Positions 1 through 9,566 of a stretch of DNA of 64,000 bases are shown here, one piece after another. Below the pieces are notes generated by a model. That model saw only the letters and a program-made list of their open reading frames with translations, was not told where the DNA came from and ran no database searches. The DNA comes from Oscheius dolichura (taxonomy: Eukaryota; Nematoda; Chromadorea; Rhabditida; Rhabditidae): positions 4,402,001 to 4,466,000 of the forward strand of contig OW051493.1 of assembly GCA_932521035.1 (NCBI GenBank), in the 5' to 3' direction. The stretch's first letter is position 1. The number at the start of each line of letters is the position of its first letter. A program made the translations under genes and the position numbers.

Positions 1-1
1 G

Positions 2-865
2 GCGGCGTTGAAGATCGAGCAGAAGGGCGCCGCGACCCCGATCCTCCGCTTCGAGACCTTCGTTCTTCTCCAGATGGAGACCAAGGCCCCCAACACCAAG
101 CGTTTCTGTCGGCTGCTGGAGCGCGGCATCATGGACAACTTCAACTGGATCGTGGTGACCCTCTGCGGAAAGAACCTCAAGACACTGCGTAAGGAGACCG
201 AGCATGGCAAGCTCACCCCGACCTGCGGCTTCAGCGTCGGCAGCCAGTGTCTCCACGCCCTGGAGGATCTCCACAAGCTGGGCTTCTGCCACCGGACCGT
301 CAACCCGTCGGACTTTGCCATCGGCCGCGCCGTCAACGGCGACCTCAAGGAGCTCCGCTGCATCTACCTGCTGGACTTCGGCTTTGCTAGGCAGTACCTC
401 GAAGCCGACGGAAAGCACAAGCCGCCCCGCCCCAAGCCGTGGATCTACAAGGGATCGGCTCGCCATGCCCCGAGGAATGCTTATCTGAAGCAGGAGCTGA
501 GCCGTCTGGATGACCTGGAGATGTGGCTCTACATGATGGTCGAACTGGTCAGGGGATCGCTTCCCTGGGTGGCTTACAGGGATCCGAAGCAGATCTTCGA
601 GTATCAGAAGTCCGTAAGGAGTGGCCTGGCACTAAAGGAGTTCCTCGGAGGACTGCCGGAGGAAACGATTGCCATGATGAAAGAGATCGATCGCCTCCAT
701 TACAAAGAAGAACCCAACTATGCCGAGTTGTACAGTTTGTTGACGAAATCTATCAAGGCTTGTGGTGGCAATGAGTTCCCCTATGACTGGGAGAACAGCG
801 AGTTGGCAGCCGCCAAGGAAGCTGCTGGAGGTGCCTCTAAGCCGCCTAATCCGGAAAAGAAATAG
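2..865 (+). CDS. Casein kinase 1 family protein (worm/TTBK-like), probable pseudokinase, 5' partial
   Basis: The frame is open to the left edge, and the first residues read ALKIE, the VAIK-type lysine strand, so the glycine loop and true start lie outside the window. What follows fits a CK1 kinase core: an alpha-C helix with a conserved Glu (LRFETF), the DFG motif intact in LLDFGFAR, a KGSARHAP activation segment and the C-lobe helix LSRLDDLEMWLYMMVEL. The catalytic loop reads HRTVNPSDF instead of the HRDxKPxN-type loop, so the catalytic Asp and the following Lys are both replaced. Nematodes carry many CK1 paralogues, some of them degenerate. The lysine and DFG suggest ATP may still bind, while phosphotransfer is unlikely (inference). 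There is no intron in the visible 860 nt, and the C-terminus is short, Ala/Pro/Lys-rich and disordered. Family assignment is firm; a substrate or role cannot be given. Confidence 0.88.
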   Translation, partial: AALKIEQKGAATPILRFETFVLLQMETKAPNTKRFCRLLERGIMDNFNWIVVTLCGKNLKTLRKETEHGKLTPTCGFSVGSQCLHALEDLHKLGFCHRTVNPSDFAIGRAVNGDLKELRCIYLLDFGFARQYLEADGKHKPPRPKPWIYKGSARHAPRNAYLKQELSRLDDLEMWLYMMVELVRGSLPWVAYRDPKQIFEYQKSVRSGLALKEFLGGLPEETIAMMKEIDRLHYKEEPNYAELYSLLTKSIKACGGNEFPYDWENSELAAAKEAAGGASKPPNPEKK

Positions 866-967
866 ATACACAAAAGCAGATTGATCGACATCGCTTTATG
901 AACAAATAAAAATCAACAAGCCTATATATTATCTGTAGACGCGGGCATACCGTTTGCCTTGAAAAAA

Positions 968-2887
968 CTAGCAGCCTTGGAAACTTTCTGCAACTGATAA
1001 AAATAATAGGGCTTTCAGTGATACCTTTTCTTTTCCTTGAAGTTCCTTAAACCCATCTATATCTATTTCTCGTCCATTTGCCTGTGCTAATTCGCCTATT
1101 ACGTCTAAAGGAAGTCCATGTGTACTATAGAGATTCCATACGAAAGCACCTACAATAATTGCATATTGGTCAGGATACTTCAAAATAAACCTGGGAATAG
1201 TTTACTGTCGGAATTCAGCTTTGAAGACATGTCATCGAATATTATTTTTCCGTTATCAACTTTCTTCCAAAAATTCTCTTCTTCTATATGAATGAATTGT
1301 TGAATTGCTTCAGCAGAAACATCTAATTCAAAATAACCCGATTTCTATAGGAATAGATTAGAAATTTAAAAAAAACGATAAAATTACCAAAGTATCCGCG
1401 ACAATTGGAACTAATTCTGAGAGACGTCCTCGTTCAACTTTTAAAATGCTCGAACTTTGCAGAAATGCTCGCCGTAGCATTTTTCTTATAATAAATCTGT
1501 ACAAGTTGGTTATTATCACAAGCCACAAACCCAGGTCCTTTTCCCGCAGGAATAGCACCGTCTTTGATAGCTACAGTAGACGCACGGATGTGGTCGACAA
1601 TTAATCGAACAGCGGAATCTGAGGGTGATAATGATCCATTGTATTCATAACAGCACATTTGGCAAAGCTGAACAACGCAAAGATTGTGCGAGACATTTTA
1701 AAATACCTTTTTAATCAAAGGTTTAAATAAATCAGTATCATAATTTGAGTCTACATTTTGAACCACGGATACAAGTCGCTCTAAACCCATTCCAGTATCG
1801 ATATGACTACTCGGCAAATCAACAATTTGTCCATTTAATGATCTATAATAACGTACAACTTAAAATTAAAATTAAAAACAACCTTTGCTTGTCCATAAAT
1901 ACTATATTCCATATTTCAACCATAGAGGCATCCTTGTTTACAAGATGAGACACATTCTACACTACAAATATTTAAAAAAATTGTATGAGAAACAAGCCTT
2001 TCTATTAGGAATACGATCAAAATGAATCTCTGTACACATTCCACAAGGGCCGGAAAAGCCCATTTCCCAAAAGTTTTCTTCATTGAAAGGTAGTATTTTA
2101 TCAGCAGGTATCCTATACAAAGAAATAACCTAGACAAGTTCACTCACCCTATTCGTGCCCATATTTTATTGCATTCAATATCTGGTGGTAAAAACGAATT
2201 TCCTCCAAAATATGTCACATACAACCTATCCGGATCTATTTTCATAACCTCCACCAAAAATTCCCAAGCAAGACGACAAGCAGTTTCCTATAATTGCATC
2301 ACAGAACTAGTTTGCTGTAATAATACCTTACTATATGCATTGTTGAAAGACCAATTGCCAAGCATCTCAAAAAAAGTCTGGTGGTGGAGATCACGGCCGA
2401 CATCTTCCAAATCGTTGTGTTTCCCCCCGGCTCGTATACATTTCTGATAACTAACTGCCTTCCGTAATCCTTTCCATTTAGAATCTGAGTCGTTCAAAAA
2501 TATCGATTTGAACTATAAGTATTATTTGGAAAAAAACATAAAATGGCTCAAACTTGATGCATTCCAGCAGTTGTAAATAGAAGGCTTTCATCGTCTGATA
2601 CCACTGAGGACGAGGGAATATGCACATGATCATTACTTTCAAAATATTTTACAAATGCTTGCCGAACCTAACAATAGAAACAAATAACTAATCCGGATGT
2701 AACATACTTCGCATGCCGATTTCCATCGAATACCACCTATCTTCGGCAAGGCGTGTCTTATTAGCATTGACTTGTAGAATAAACTTTTGAATAACATCAG
2801 TAGATAGCGATGCCAAGGGAGAGCTGCCTGAAATTCGTGTTGTGAGCTTTCACGTTTTCTGGACAAGAGTATATATGCATTTGCCAT
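968..2887 (-). CDS. AARS2: Mitochondrial alanyl-tRNA synthetase, aminoacylation core only
   Basis: Class II synthetase that charges mitochondrial tRNA-Ala. On the minus strand the exons give, in order, an N-terminal segment ending LLFTTAGM (motif 1 region), then [16 protein letters not shown] and [14 protein letters not shown] (motif 2), then [13 protein letters not shown], then DTGMGLERL (motif 3), and finally a helical tRNA-recognition part with [17 protein letters not shown] and RKMLRRAF. Introns are about 40-50 nt. The frame closes at 968 just after this helical domain, so the editing domain (HxxxH plus the distal Cys/His) and the C-Ala domain of full-length AlaRS are absent. The next gene downstream lies on the other strand, so they are not simply on later exons here. 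The start is uncertain: the ATG at 2887 needs an intron of only about 26 nt to reach the conserved frame, and an inner Met is possible. It faces SZRD1 across about 320 bp. Confidence 0.85.
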
Positions 2888-3208
2888 TTTTGGCAGCAAC
2901 AGTTTATTTATTCTAAAAGCATGTGAGTTATGTTCATTTCAAGTTACAAAAGCGATTTCTTTTTGCTTCTCTAACGTTATGCAAGCTGCCGTTCGTCTCA
3001 TACCGACGAGATGCGCGTGAGAGACATCCCGTGCGGCGGCGCGACTTATTTCCCAAACATAAATTTTCATTGCATGATTTTACTCTTTTCATTTCTCACT
3101 GTTTCTATCATTCACACTTCATTTCAGTGTAGTAAACTGCGGTATTTCCAGGGGCGAAACCTTTGATTGTGGCTTCTAGGCTTTTTTTTGCTTGGGAGGA
3201 ACCCCTCA

Positions 3209-4523
3209 ATGAAATCTTCTGTCGGTAATCTTTATTTTACGTTATTGTTATTGTGATGTTCTTATATATAGAGACTATTACTGAACATGACACGGATAAT
3301 GTAGAACCGGCAGATGATTGGGAAAATGAGGAAAGCGAATCTGCAATGCAGAATCAGTTACAGGAACGATTTAGACAGGTATCGCTTATTTAATATTTCA
3401 TTTTATCGATTTTTTCTAGGTTAAAATCTTACAAAGGGAAAAAGCTGATAAAGATGCAAGAATAGAAAAGGCTAAACAAGAGGAAGCAACCAACAAATCA
3501 GTTAAAGCGTATTGTGTTTTTATATGCGGAGAATATAGTTTTTTTAGTGAAACGTCTTCAAACCCCCCAACTACAGTGCCAGTAAAAATGCAGATCTTAC
3601 GAAGACCAAAAAGTTACGATCAATTGGAAGAAGCCGCAAAGGCCAAAAAAGAACAGGAAGAGAAAGAGAAAAAGAAACTCACTTTCGAAGTAGGATTGTT
3701 TTCATTTGAATTATTATAAATTATTAAGGAGCGTCATGCACGCTATGAGAGCGCTCGGAACCGCATCCTTGGCACTGACTACAAGCCAGATCCGTCATCG
3801 ACGCAGCCATCTACAAGTCCTGTAGTCAGCAGGTTTGTTTTTAGCATAAAATAATTCGTCTTTTCTTTCCGCATAGTTAAAAATTACATTTTAGAAACCG
3901 TTCTCCAGAACTCGTCCAAGTCAGACGGCCATCTCCAGAAACTGTGTATATACCCACATTTCAACCACATTTATTTCCTTCTTCACAAAATTGTGGCTAT
4001 CCTCAAAATATGCCACCTATGAATTATGGAGTACCTATGACAACAGCTCAGGTTTTTTCATAAGCTAAACTAAACCTTCTTTTAGTCATTTATGCCTTAT
4101 TTGGATACTTCACGTCCACCACCATTAATTAATACAATGGCAGGCCCATCAATGGCTAACTATCCTCCACAAATTCCTACATATGGAACTGGGCAATACT
4201 TCGGTGCTCCTAATGGGCAGTTCATGCCGTCACAATCTCCTTCTAATTGTGTTCCTTATGGGTTTGTTCCCAATATTTATTCTTTTAAGTTTATTTAAAG
4301 GCGTCCTGCGTTATCATTATACCCACCTGGAACATTAGGAGCTGCTATGCAGGTATGTAATTTCTTATAATTATCCAAACACCAAAACCAATATGTGCTA
4401 ATTTATTTTTTAATCTTATTTTAGGTAACAATGGATTCTGGTCAAAGCCAGGCACAACGAAAAAATCGTCATAAAAAGAAAAATAAAACTAATCAAGAAA
4501 CCTCTGCAGATGCAGTACATTAA
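3209..4523 (+). CDS. SZRD1: SUZ domain-containing protein (SZRD1-like)
   Basis: Small, disordered, probably RNA-associated protein. After a short first exon (MKSSV), the sequence has the acidic N-terminal patch PADDWENEES, a charged helix (QLQERFRQVKILQREKADKD), the core VPVKMQILRRPKS, and the SUZ-type helix LTFEERHARYESARNRILG followed by the SUZ-C-like RSPELVQVRRPSPETV. These match the order in animal SZRD1. The rest is a Pro/Met/Asn/Gln-rich tail and a basic end (RKNRHKKKNK). At least one intron is a multiple of three (about 39 nt, starting near 3511), so reading straight through would add a spurious hydrophobic stretch. SUZ domains bind RNA in other proteins; that role here is inferred. 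The gene sits in AT-rich DNA and diverges from the mitochondrial AlaRS gene. Confidence 0.8.
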
Positions 4524-4831
4524 ATGATCAGTCTCTGCACCTCATTTGATTTTCTACGGGTAACGTATGTTGTTACCCCCATTGTGTAGGTTCTAGTCCT
4601 TTTTAGTATTTGTTTTACTCCTTTCTGCTGCTGTATGTACGGGTATTTATTTCTTTTTATGTGAATCTGTTCCGCTGTGATGATTCCCATCTTTTGTATC
4701 CGTTTTTCAGAGGCAAATACATTGTTATATAACTCATTTTGTTCAGCAGAACCAACGGGAAAACGTGTTCTATCACAAAAAAAACTGATATGACTTGAGT
4801 AATGTTTACTGATAACTATTCTGAAGACTAG

Positions 4832-5032
4832 GAGTTTCGAGAAGAATGTACCGCAGGTGTGATTTGCGACGTACCCATCGGGGGTCGTTTTCTTGCTGCC
4901 TCATCTATCAATTGTCGCAGTGACCGCCTGTGCATTGATCGTCCTCCCACAACATGCCGCAATCACCTGCCATGTTGTAGTGGCACTAATAACGAAAAGA
5001 TGACAACAAAGAAGAACGTATTTCCAAATTGA
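4832..5032 (+). other. Candidate Cys-rich exon (unresolved small gene)
   Basis: After a possible acceptor (ctgaagactag) a 66-codon frame stays open and holds seven cysteines in a regular pattern: ECTAGVIC, CRSDRLC, CRNHLPCC. An upstream open stretch near 4712-4765, after a good acceptor (gtttttcag), can be joined in phase through an intron beginning gtgttc. No initiator Met or signal peptide could be placed. The local base composition is higher in G+C than its surroundings, as for a real exon. It could also be a decayed gene. Not recognised. Confidence 0.3.
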
Positions 5033-5139
5033 GTGCATATGACACTCAGGGTAATATATACTGACAACGAAATGACGATGTGATTCACCTAATTATTTGC
5101 CACGGACTGCCATATTCTGGAATATCAGAAACATTTTGA

Positions 5140-5373
5140 AATAGTAATCACATAGGTTTAGGTGCGAAGTTTAAAAAGTGTCTACACGGTGGACAAATAT
5201 TTTCAAAATTGGAGCCACATTCATATGAAAATGGTAACAAATCAGATCACAAGAAGGATGGATTAGACATCTCCATGTTTCAAAAGCCTACGATATGTGA
5301 ACTGCTCACCCGTGAAAACAAATCAGCAGAGTTCAAATTGCACTTCCTTCTTCGCATTCCTTCGAACCGTTGA
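5140..5373 (+). other. Stop-free frame of unknown status
   Basis: Around 77 codons without a stop in otherwise AT-rich DNA, ending LHFLLRIPSNR and a stop at 5371-5373. A second frame through the same DNA is also open for a long way, so the true frame cannot be chosen. It may belong to the same unresolved gene as the Cys-rich exon about 100 bp upstream, or to none. Confidence 0.15.
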
Positions 5374-5716
5374 TAACGTCAAGGGGTCACCCAAGGTTCA
5401 ACCGATAAAATGGGTGAACAACTTTTTTCCAGACGCTTTAGCGCACACAACATCAATCACAAAACAGCATCTTACACAAGTACCAAATTCCAGAACTATC
5501 GTGAATATTCCGTCCAGTTCCCAGATTACAGGAATAGAAAGGGAAGCATAGATCACAGCGTTCCTATTTTTATCCGAAAGATACGCGAAAAAAGGCGATG
5601 CTTCGTCGACATGCCTCCTAAAATAACTGCGAGTCGGGTGATAGTCCATCGTTCATCGTTCGTTCGCTTCCGGTGTCGCTCGTCCCCGTCGAAGATGGGC
5701 GGGGAGTGGGCGACGG

Positions 5717-5724
5717 TATAAAGG
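5717..5724 (+). promoter_or_regulatory. TATA box
   Basis: TATAAAGG lies about 36 bp before the start codon at 5760, leaving room for only a very short 5' leader. It is the expected position for a strongly expressed TATA-class gene. Confidence 0.7.
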
Positions 5725-5759
5725 CAGGTACACGTCCCCACGGCCAAATCAGCTGAGCA

Positions 5760-6155
5760 ATGTCTTCCCTCGTCTATGTTTGCCTCTTCCTCGTGGTTCT
5801 CGGAACCGCCACCGCCTCCGTCCCCCTTTCCGACCTCTTCGACGCCCTCGTCAAGAAACAGGCCGAAATCAAAAACAAGCAACTCTTAGACTTTATTCGA
5901 AAATCCGTCCCTCAGGGAATCGACCCTCCTAATCCGAAAATTGCCGAGTAAGTTACCATTCTTTTTATATTTTTATTAATCATTTGAGCTGTTTTTGAAC
6001 TTTTCTCATAAGCGTATTTCAGATACGAAACATTCAAACAAGACCGATCGGCCAATTTCATCACCGACGGCCACGGCAGCGTCGTCTTCCGGCAATTCCG
6101 TCGCCTCCGGCTGGCAGACGTCTTCCAGCGACGAAACCGAGGAACAGGAATCTAA
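5760..6155 (+). CDS. Small secreted protein of unknown function
   Basis: Two exons joined at 5947/6023 (gtaagt...ttcag) encode about 107 residues. The first 20 (MSSLVYVCLFLVVLGTATAS) are a clear signal peptide. The mature part has an amphipathic helix-like segment (LSDLFDALVKKQAEIKNKQL), a Pro-rich link (GIDPPNPK) and a basic C-terminus rich in Arg (FRQFRRLRLADVFQRR). It contains no cysteine after the signal peptide. There are several mono- or dibasic sites, so it could be processed like a peptide precursor, but no known neuropeptide motif is present. A canonical TATA box and a nearby polyadenylation signal (AATAAA at 6252) make a very compact unit. Beyond the stop the same frame remains codon-like to 6221, so the stop at 6153 deserves checking. 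Not recognised. Confidence 0.65.
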
Positions 6156-6251
6156 TCCCTCTCCTTCGAAGACGTTGCCCGCCTCCTCGCCGATCTCCCT
6201 CCTCCTCCGGCTACCTCCTAGTCTGTACATAATGTCTGTTTGTCTGACTTT

Positions 6252-6257
6252 AATAAA
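6252..6257 (+). terminator. Polyadenylation signal of the small secreted protein gene
   Basis: AATAAA about 97 bp after the stop codon at 6155 and before the convergent gene that ends at 6307. It sets a 3' limit for the transcript. Confidence 0.6.
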
Positions 6258-6306
6258 CCATACGGGACTCGTTTCGGATCACTTTATTCTCGTTGTTTTG
6301 CCCGTT

Positions 6307-7002
6307 TCAATACGAAGCCTGGCTGTTGTCCGACTGCGTCTCGTCGAAGAGCGACTCGCTGGATAGCGAGCGGCGCGAGACCGCGGCCTCGTACTCCTCC
6401 ATCTGGAGACCCTCCACAATCGAGGAGGAGGACGACGCGAGGCGCGTCACGACGGACGAGAGACTCACGGAGAAGTCACTCGAGCTCGGTGCCGCCTGAA
6501 GATGTCTATTTATAGTAAACCAAAAGGAGCATACCTCGTCCAACTCGACGGAAGTCTCCTCGCTGGCGGTGTCCAAGCGGGTAGAGAGGATGCTTCCCGA
6601 GGAGAGGGTGTCCTCCCCGGAGGAGTGGTACTGGCGCCCGTCGACGAGCTTCTCCACAATGTTGTAGATGATCCTCTTCCGGGTGCGGGGACTGGCCGCG
6701 TTGTCTCCTCTCGCCTTCTGGGGGACGATCTTCTGCTTGGGGCGGTAGACGGTGATGCCCGTATCAGGACAGACGCCGCATTTCTCACGGGTAAGATGTT
6801 CGTCGTAATGTTCACAGCAGCCAGGAGAAGGGAAGTGCGGCCAGAAATGGCCAGACGGAGACATGCAGGACGGGGAGCTGGGCAGAGACGGCGGCTCCAA
6901 GGTACTGTAATTGTCTTGTTGGCACTGTTATCAGCCGAGAAAGAACCTAGCCACAGACGAGCTGGAGATGGCCTTCACGTCGACTTTCTTCGAGAGTTGC
7001 AT
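6307..7002 (-). CDS. Unknown Ser-rich intracellular protein with a Cys/His cluster
   Basis: Three minus-strand exons can be joined: a first exon from the ATG at 7002 (MQLSKKVDVKAISSSSVAS), a long middle exon, and a last exon from about 6497 to the stop at 6307. Introns are about 40 nt. The product is about 215 residues, with a Pro/Ser-rich start and a short Cys/His cluster (GCCEHYDEHLTREKCGVCP) that might bind metal. A basic segment (TVYRPKQKIVPQKARGDN) and a long Ser/Glu-rich tail follow. No signal peptide or membrane segment is present. It converges on the small secreted protein gene, leaving about 150 bp between stops. I do not recognise the family; four clustered Cys and two His make a zinc site possible but unproven. 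Confidence 0.6.
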
Positions 7003-8575
7003 TTCGATGAATGGCCTTCCAAAACACCCCGGCCCCGACAGGTCTTATAATTGCAGTCTTTAAGGCTTTTGACTGGCCTGGCCCCTCCTGTTTCTACTCT
7101 GAATTAATCCGCCGATTGAGGCCCGGTCCATTGTGCTGTCTAATTGTTTCCGCGGGAGGCCATCATCCGGCCTACATTTTTCATACGACGTATCTTTTTT
7201 GTACGTGTCCAGGTGCCCGTCGGCTCCTTTGCCCCCTATCTCCTGTATTTTGAGTCAATCTCTCCGACCACCCCGAGCCATTACAGCCACCTGCGATAGA
7301 TTAGGAAAGGAGGAAGATGTTCTGTCATCGGCGTGGCCATTTTCATCCATCCGTCTCGTTCTTCTCCTCAAATATTCATCGCATTGCACCCCAGCCGGGG
7401 GCTCGTTACTCCTCCCCCGGATTTCGTTTACTTTCATCGGTCGGTCCCCTTTTTATGCCTATAGGCGATAAATCAGAGCCCGTCACACGAAATCATCCGG
7501 TGCCCCCGGGAAACACTTGTTGCAGGAGAGGAGAGGAGGGGGGACCAGCCCTGCTCATTATAGCCTTGGGGCTACTCCTCTCCTCCCCCAATCGGGCCGT
7601 TTTCCATCACAAAAACTTATTTTACTACCTCGTTTGGACTGAATTATTCAAGCTGCATTCTCAATTCTCCCTCCTCATATTTCACCCTCTCAATCCCCCT
7701 CTAATTCCAGGGGACAGGATCAGTTGGCCGCGCACTGTGCCGCCATCCTCCCGGCCACTACCGCAGTTGGTGATGGGTGGCATCCCCGTGCCATTAGAGT
7801 CCCAGTTTATGGCCAGTCAATGGTTACCCCTAGTTACTGCTCTAAAAAGTGAGTCTCTCTCACGCAGACTCCAAAAAACAAGACCTTTCAAAATAAAATG
7901 CTAGAAGTGACCCCTTCTCCGGGTCGTCCTTCTCGTGTTCCTCCCTCGCCTTTTCATCCTCCTACAAATCTTATAAAGAGTGTCCTGTTTTGCTATTATT
8001 CCCCGTGTCTAATTGAAATGGATCTCCCTGCGATGGGATCTGTCGCGGGAGCCCATAAATACCGCGGGGCCCCAGAATGAAATTCCGCAATCAAACTCGC
8101 CTCATTGTCTGCCCCGAGGAGCAATCCCGTGAGAGGCGTCCTCCCCGGAAAATTATCAAGTATGCGGTGTGGGTAGCCGGCCGGCTGGGGCTGTTTTGCG
8201 TGGCCTATCTGGTGCTCTAATCTGCGAACGAAGCCAATCAGAGGGAACGAGCTCGGGTCGCCCGAGCCCAGGGGAGTTGAAGTTCCTTAGTTCTATTAGA
8301 TGAGGCTCCCGTCAATTGAGTTTTCGACTTCAATTCAAAATTTCAAAAGCCCGCCGATGCCCTTAATTATCGACCGTTAAGAAGGGAGAGCCTCGAGTTA
8401 CGTCAACATTGTAAAACGGCTGCAGGGGAAAGTGTCGGGTTTCCATCCCCTAATCGCGGCCATTGAGCCCACTAGCACCTCCAGAAGTCGTCCTCTCCCC
8501 CACTCTCAATTTCCGGTCTCTCTCCTCCATTTCAACCCAGACCTCCTGGTTCCAGGTCGCCACGATCACCGTCGG
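7003..8575. other. Intergenic region, about 1.6 kb
   Basis: Between the start of the minus-strand unknown gene and the start of the Ly-6-like gene. It is pyrimidine-rich on the + strand with CG-rich patches and no open frame with a coding look. It probably carries the promoters of both divergent genes. No TATA box stands out. Confidence 0.5.
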
Positions 8576-9401
8576 ATGCGGGCGGCCGTGGCCGTTGTCG
8601 CCCTCGTACTGTCAGCCAGTCACCTCTCCCGAGCCTTCGAACTCGAGACCACCTCCACGACGGTCGAGTGTGTCCAGTGTGTTCAATTGTGGAAGTCGGC
8701 CTCCCCCAAAGAGTCCAAGGCCTGTGGCCAACAGGCCAAAACCTGTACCGGAGATGCCTGTTTCATGCGTGAGTTACTCTTCTCCCCTTTTTAATTTCTT
8801 CCGGGGGAATGTTTGGAATGTTTATGAAATTTGAGGAACACATCAAGAGTGGCGGGTTACACAACTTCCGCCGCTTTTTTGTGATGTTCCCGCAGTGTCA
8901 TTTCCCCTCCAATCGAACGAGTTCAGGCCAATGCAAGCACTGCCCCGTCTACCAGTACATGACCGGCTGCGTCCAACTGTCTCCCTGGCAGCTGGCCGAT
9001 CTCGAGGTATCACTTCTTTTATCCCTTTCACCCATCCTCCGTCAGGCAAATAGAAGGGCAGCCGAGTTGCGGATGCGTCGAGTTGGAGCCGAGTTGCTGT
9101 GCGAGGACTCCTACAACCAGACGACGTGCATCTGCAACCGGCGGGACAAGTGCAACTCTATCCACGCGCGTCTGCCCTTCTCCACCTACGCCGACGGCCT
9201 CTTCAAGGGCGTCGTCGACTTTGACCAAGTCATCGGGGCCCTTGATCCCAGGTCAGTCTCCTCCTCCTCCTCTGCCAAATACGAGAATTGTTAAGATACT
9301 TGGAGGTGATCTCCGGCTACCAGTACAGATTCTCTTTGCGCAGTTCGGGCCTTCAACTGACGGGTTTCTCTCTCTTTTCATTTCTTCTCCTATTCCTGTG
9401 A
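8576..9401 (+). CDS. Ly-6/three-finger-like GPI-anchored protein (copy A)
   Basis: Four exons give about 165 residues. They begin with a signal peptide (MRAAVAVVALVLSASHLSRA) and then a Cys-rich ectodomain: VECVQCVQLW, KACGQQAKTC, DACFMRQCKHCP, and near the end the CxCxxxxxCN hallmark (CICNRRDKCN). This resembles Ly-6/uPAR-type three-finger and nematode ET-type modules. The last exon encodes a hydrophobic tail (TGFSLFSFLLLFL) directly before the stop, the usual GPI-attachment signal. The phase-consistent acceptor of intron 1 is at 8925 (gagttcag); an earlier AG would break the Cys-rich frame. Such proteins commonly modulate receptors or cell contacts, but its partner is unknown. Two more genes of this class lie at 42.3 and 48.5 kb. 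Confidence 0.72.
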
Positions 9402-9566
9402 CAACAGATTTTGCTCAAATTATCATCAGATTTTTGATGAATTCTGTGAATTTTCCGTATTTTTATTTTCAAAGCACCAGAAGGGAAAGCTCTCAAGAGC
9501 TCTAAAACGAGCTACCGTAATGGGGAAGACGGGGGAGGGAAGGGGGGAGGGATATGTACAGACACC

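Noticed and set aside
5410-5721. Plus-strand frame of 103 codons
   Set aside because: It overlaps the TATA box and promoter of the secreted gene and has no motif; the opposite strand is equally open.
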